DNA from: Trichoplax sp. H2
Taxonomy: Eukaryota; Placozoa; Uniplacotomia; Trichoplacea
Assembly: GCA_003344405.1 (NCBI GenBank)
Contig: NOWV01000056.1
Coordinates: 62,001-126,000, forward strand
Reading direction: 5' to 3'
DNA length: 64,000 nt
Positions 62,753-64,000 of the stretch are shown here, one piece after another. The notes below the pieces were generated by a model, which searched no databases, had not been told where the DNA came from, and saw only the letters and a program-made list of their open reading frames with translations. A program made the position numbers and the translations under genes. Each line of letters begins with the position of its first letter. The first letter of the stretch is position 1.

Positions 62753-64000
62753 ACCAACCCAATCCTTAAAACTCCATTCAGGACCTACGGAATATTTAGT
62801 ATTGGTCGGATAATATTCCTTTCACTTAAAGATATTATAGGCTTGAAATAGAGGTCTAATAACTTACTAAAATACTAAATTTATATTTTAAATAGTAGTA
62901 ACCTTTGCTGGCAGACTATTCGAGTAGTTTGAGACCAATTTATTAAAACAGCCTCAACATATAAGTTAACGAACAGTTAAATGCATGCAGAGTGAGCAGT
63001 CCCAGATTTCTCTTAAAAATCTCGACAGTATTTGCATTTACAAATGCTATAAATAGCATTTAAAGAATTTTGTAGCTCAGCAGCGAGGTAAAGTCCTTAT
63101 CGAGAATCAAACTAGACATTGCACTACCTTAATAGCTCTTTTTAATATCCTGCTATCATTCTTCTTCGTAAATATAGTAGTCAATACTATAAATTATCCT
63201 TGTTCCCAAATTTAAAATAATCTACTGCGGCTCGGAATACTCTTAATATGCATTTCTTTACATTTTATAATGTCCTATAGCTGCTGTAATTTGAAGTTGT
63301 GGTATGCATCAAAACACAATCCTACGCCAACCTACAGCAGCGCATACATTTTTACCCTAAAAGCAATATATTGATGATTTGGGAATAAAGATGAACTTCA
63401 TAATCAAAGACTTTCCGGCTAAGGTATAAACATTTAAGAATGAAATTAAAACTTATATTATACTTTGATAAAGCATAATGCTGAGATAAACAAATTAAAA
63501 AGGGATGAATTATATTTACCTTTATTTATCGTAAAAAAGCCAAAATTATAATGTTTATATTAATAGAATTAGAAATTCGTAATTTAGTGATAATAACCAA
63601 CTCATAAAAAATAAATTCTTAATTATTTATAGAACAGAAATAAACAGAATTTGGGCATGAGTATATTAAATAATAATCAAACATATTATTTTACTCAGGT
63701 GACAAAAAAATAGAGTATCGATATTATTATTAATAAAGCAAAATTGCCTAGTAGATCAGCACATTTTCGTATTTGTTGCATGTTAATATTATTATTATGA
63801 TTATAGCGAATGTCAATTGATTTATTTGCTAATTATATAATCAATTAAGGAAAAATCTTTGAGTAGAATATTATTCTCATAAAGTAAAGAGTTACTGAGT
63901 TGCATTTTAGCTGTAGCTCTAGCTGGCGATAGTACAGCTACTTGTATTGATAGAAAAATTACCTGTCGGATAAACTGTAGAATAAGTTGCTATAGAACAT
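62753..64000. other. Intergenic to window end, nothing recognised
   Basis: No supported exon or repeat. Confidence 0.4.

Overview
The window is AT-rich animal nuclear DNA. Genes with small exons and GT-AG introns (DUF3990-like, NHP2, HMG20-like) occupy the first 21 kb. From 27 kb onward there are three uninterrupted, probably intronless, rhodopsin-class GPCR reading frames set in long non-coding DNA full of tandem repeats and solo LTRs. HMG20 (a CoREST/LSD1-complex protein), NHP2 and seven-helix class A receptors point to Metazoa. Compact genes, AT-richness and lineage-specific intronless GPCRs suggest an early-branching animal. A placozoan such as Trichoplax is my best guess, but this is an inference. 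A run of 20 Ns at 33224-33243 shows a draft assembly.

Layout. 1-684: six imperfect copies of a 111-139 bp repeat, then a 67 bp MITE-like inverted repeat. 3780-4685 (-): two-exon gene for a DUF3990-like, ADP-ribosyltransferase-fold protein. 8443-8997 (+): very acidic protein of unknown function with a nearby AATAAA. 10380-11377 (-): three-exon NHP2, the H/ACA snoRNP and telomerase core protein, rebuilt completely (160 aa). 14750-15955: a dense field of (TACAG)n and (CTGTA)n pentanucleotides in alternating orientation. 16119-20846 (+): ten-exon HMG20A/B homologue, rebuilt in frame from start to stop (420 aa), with a U1-type C2H2 zinc finger between the HMG box and the coiled coil and a probable GC-AG intron.

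20.8-64 kb: gene-poor. The GPCRs lie at 26964-28097, 47033-48109 and 59637-60725, all on +. They share an unusual second extracellular loop signature. The middle one carries a single in-frame stop in intracellular loop 3. Between them are at least six LTR copies, all apparently solo, five with exact or near-exact 5 bp target-site duplications. Three sit inside tandem repeats and one is nested in another LTR. Around the N gap, two diverged copies of one locus differ by an insertion/replacement, which looks like two haplotypes placed in tandem.

The genes do not form a pathway. NHP2 and HMG20 are housekeeping and chromatin genes, and the GPCRs are a dispersed paralogous family. No tRNA, rRNA, CRISPR array or retroelement coding region was found.
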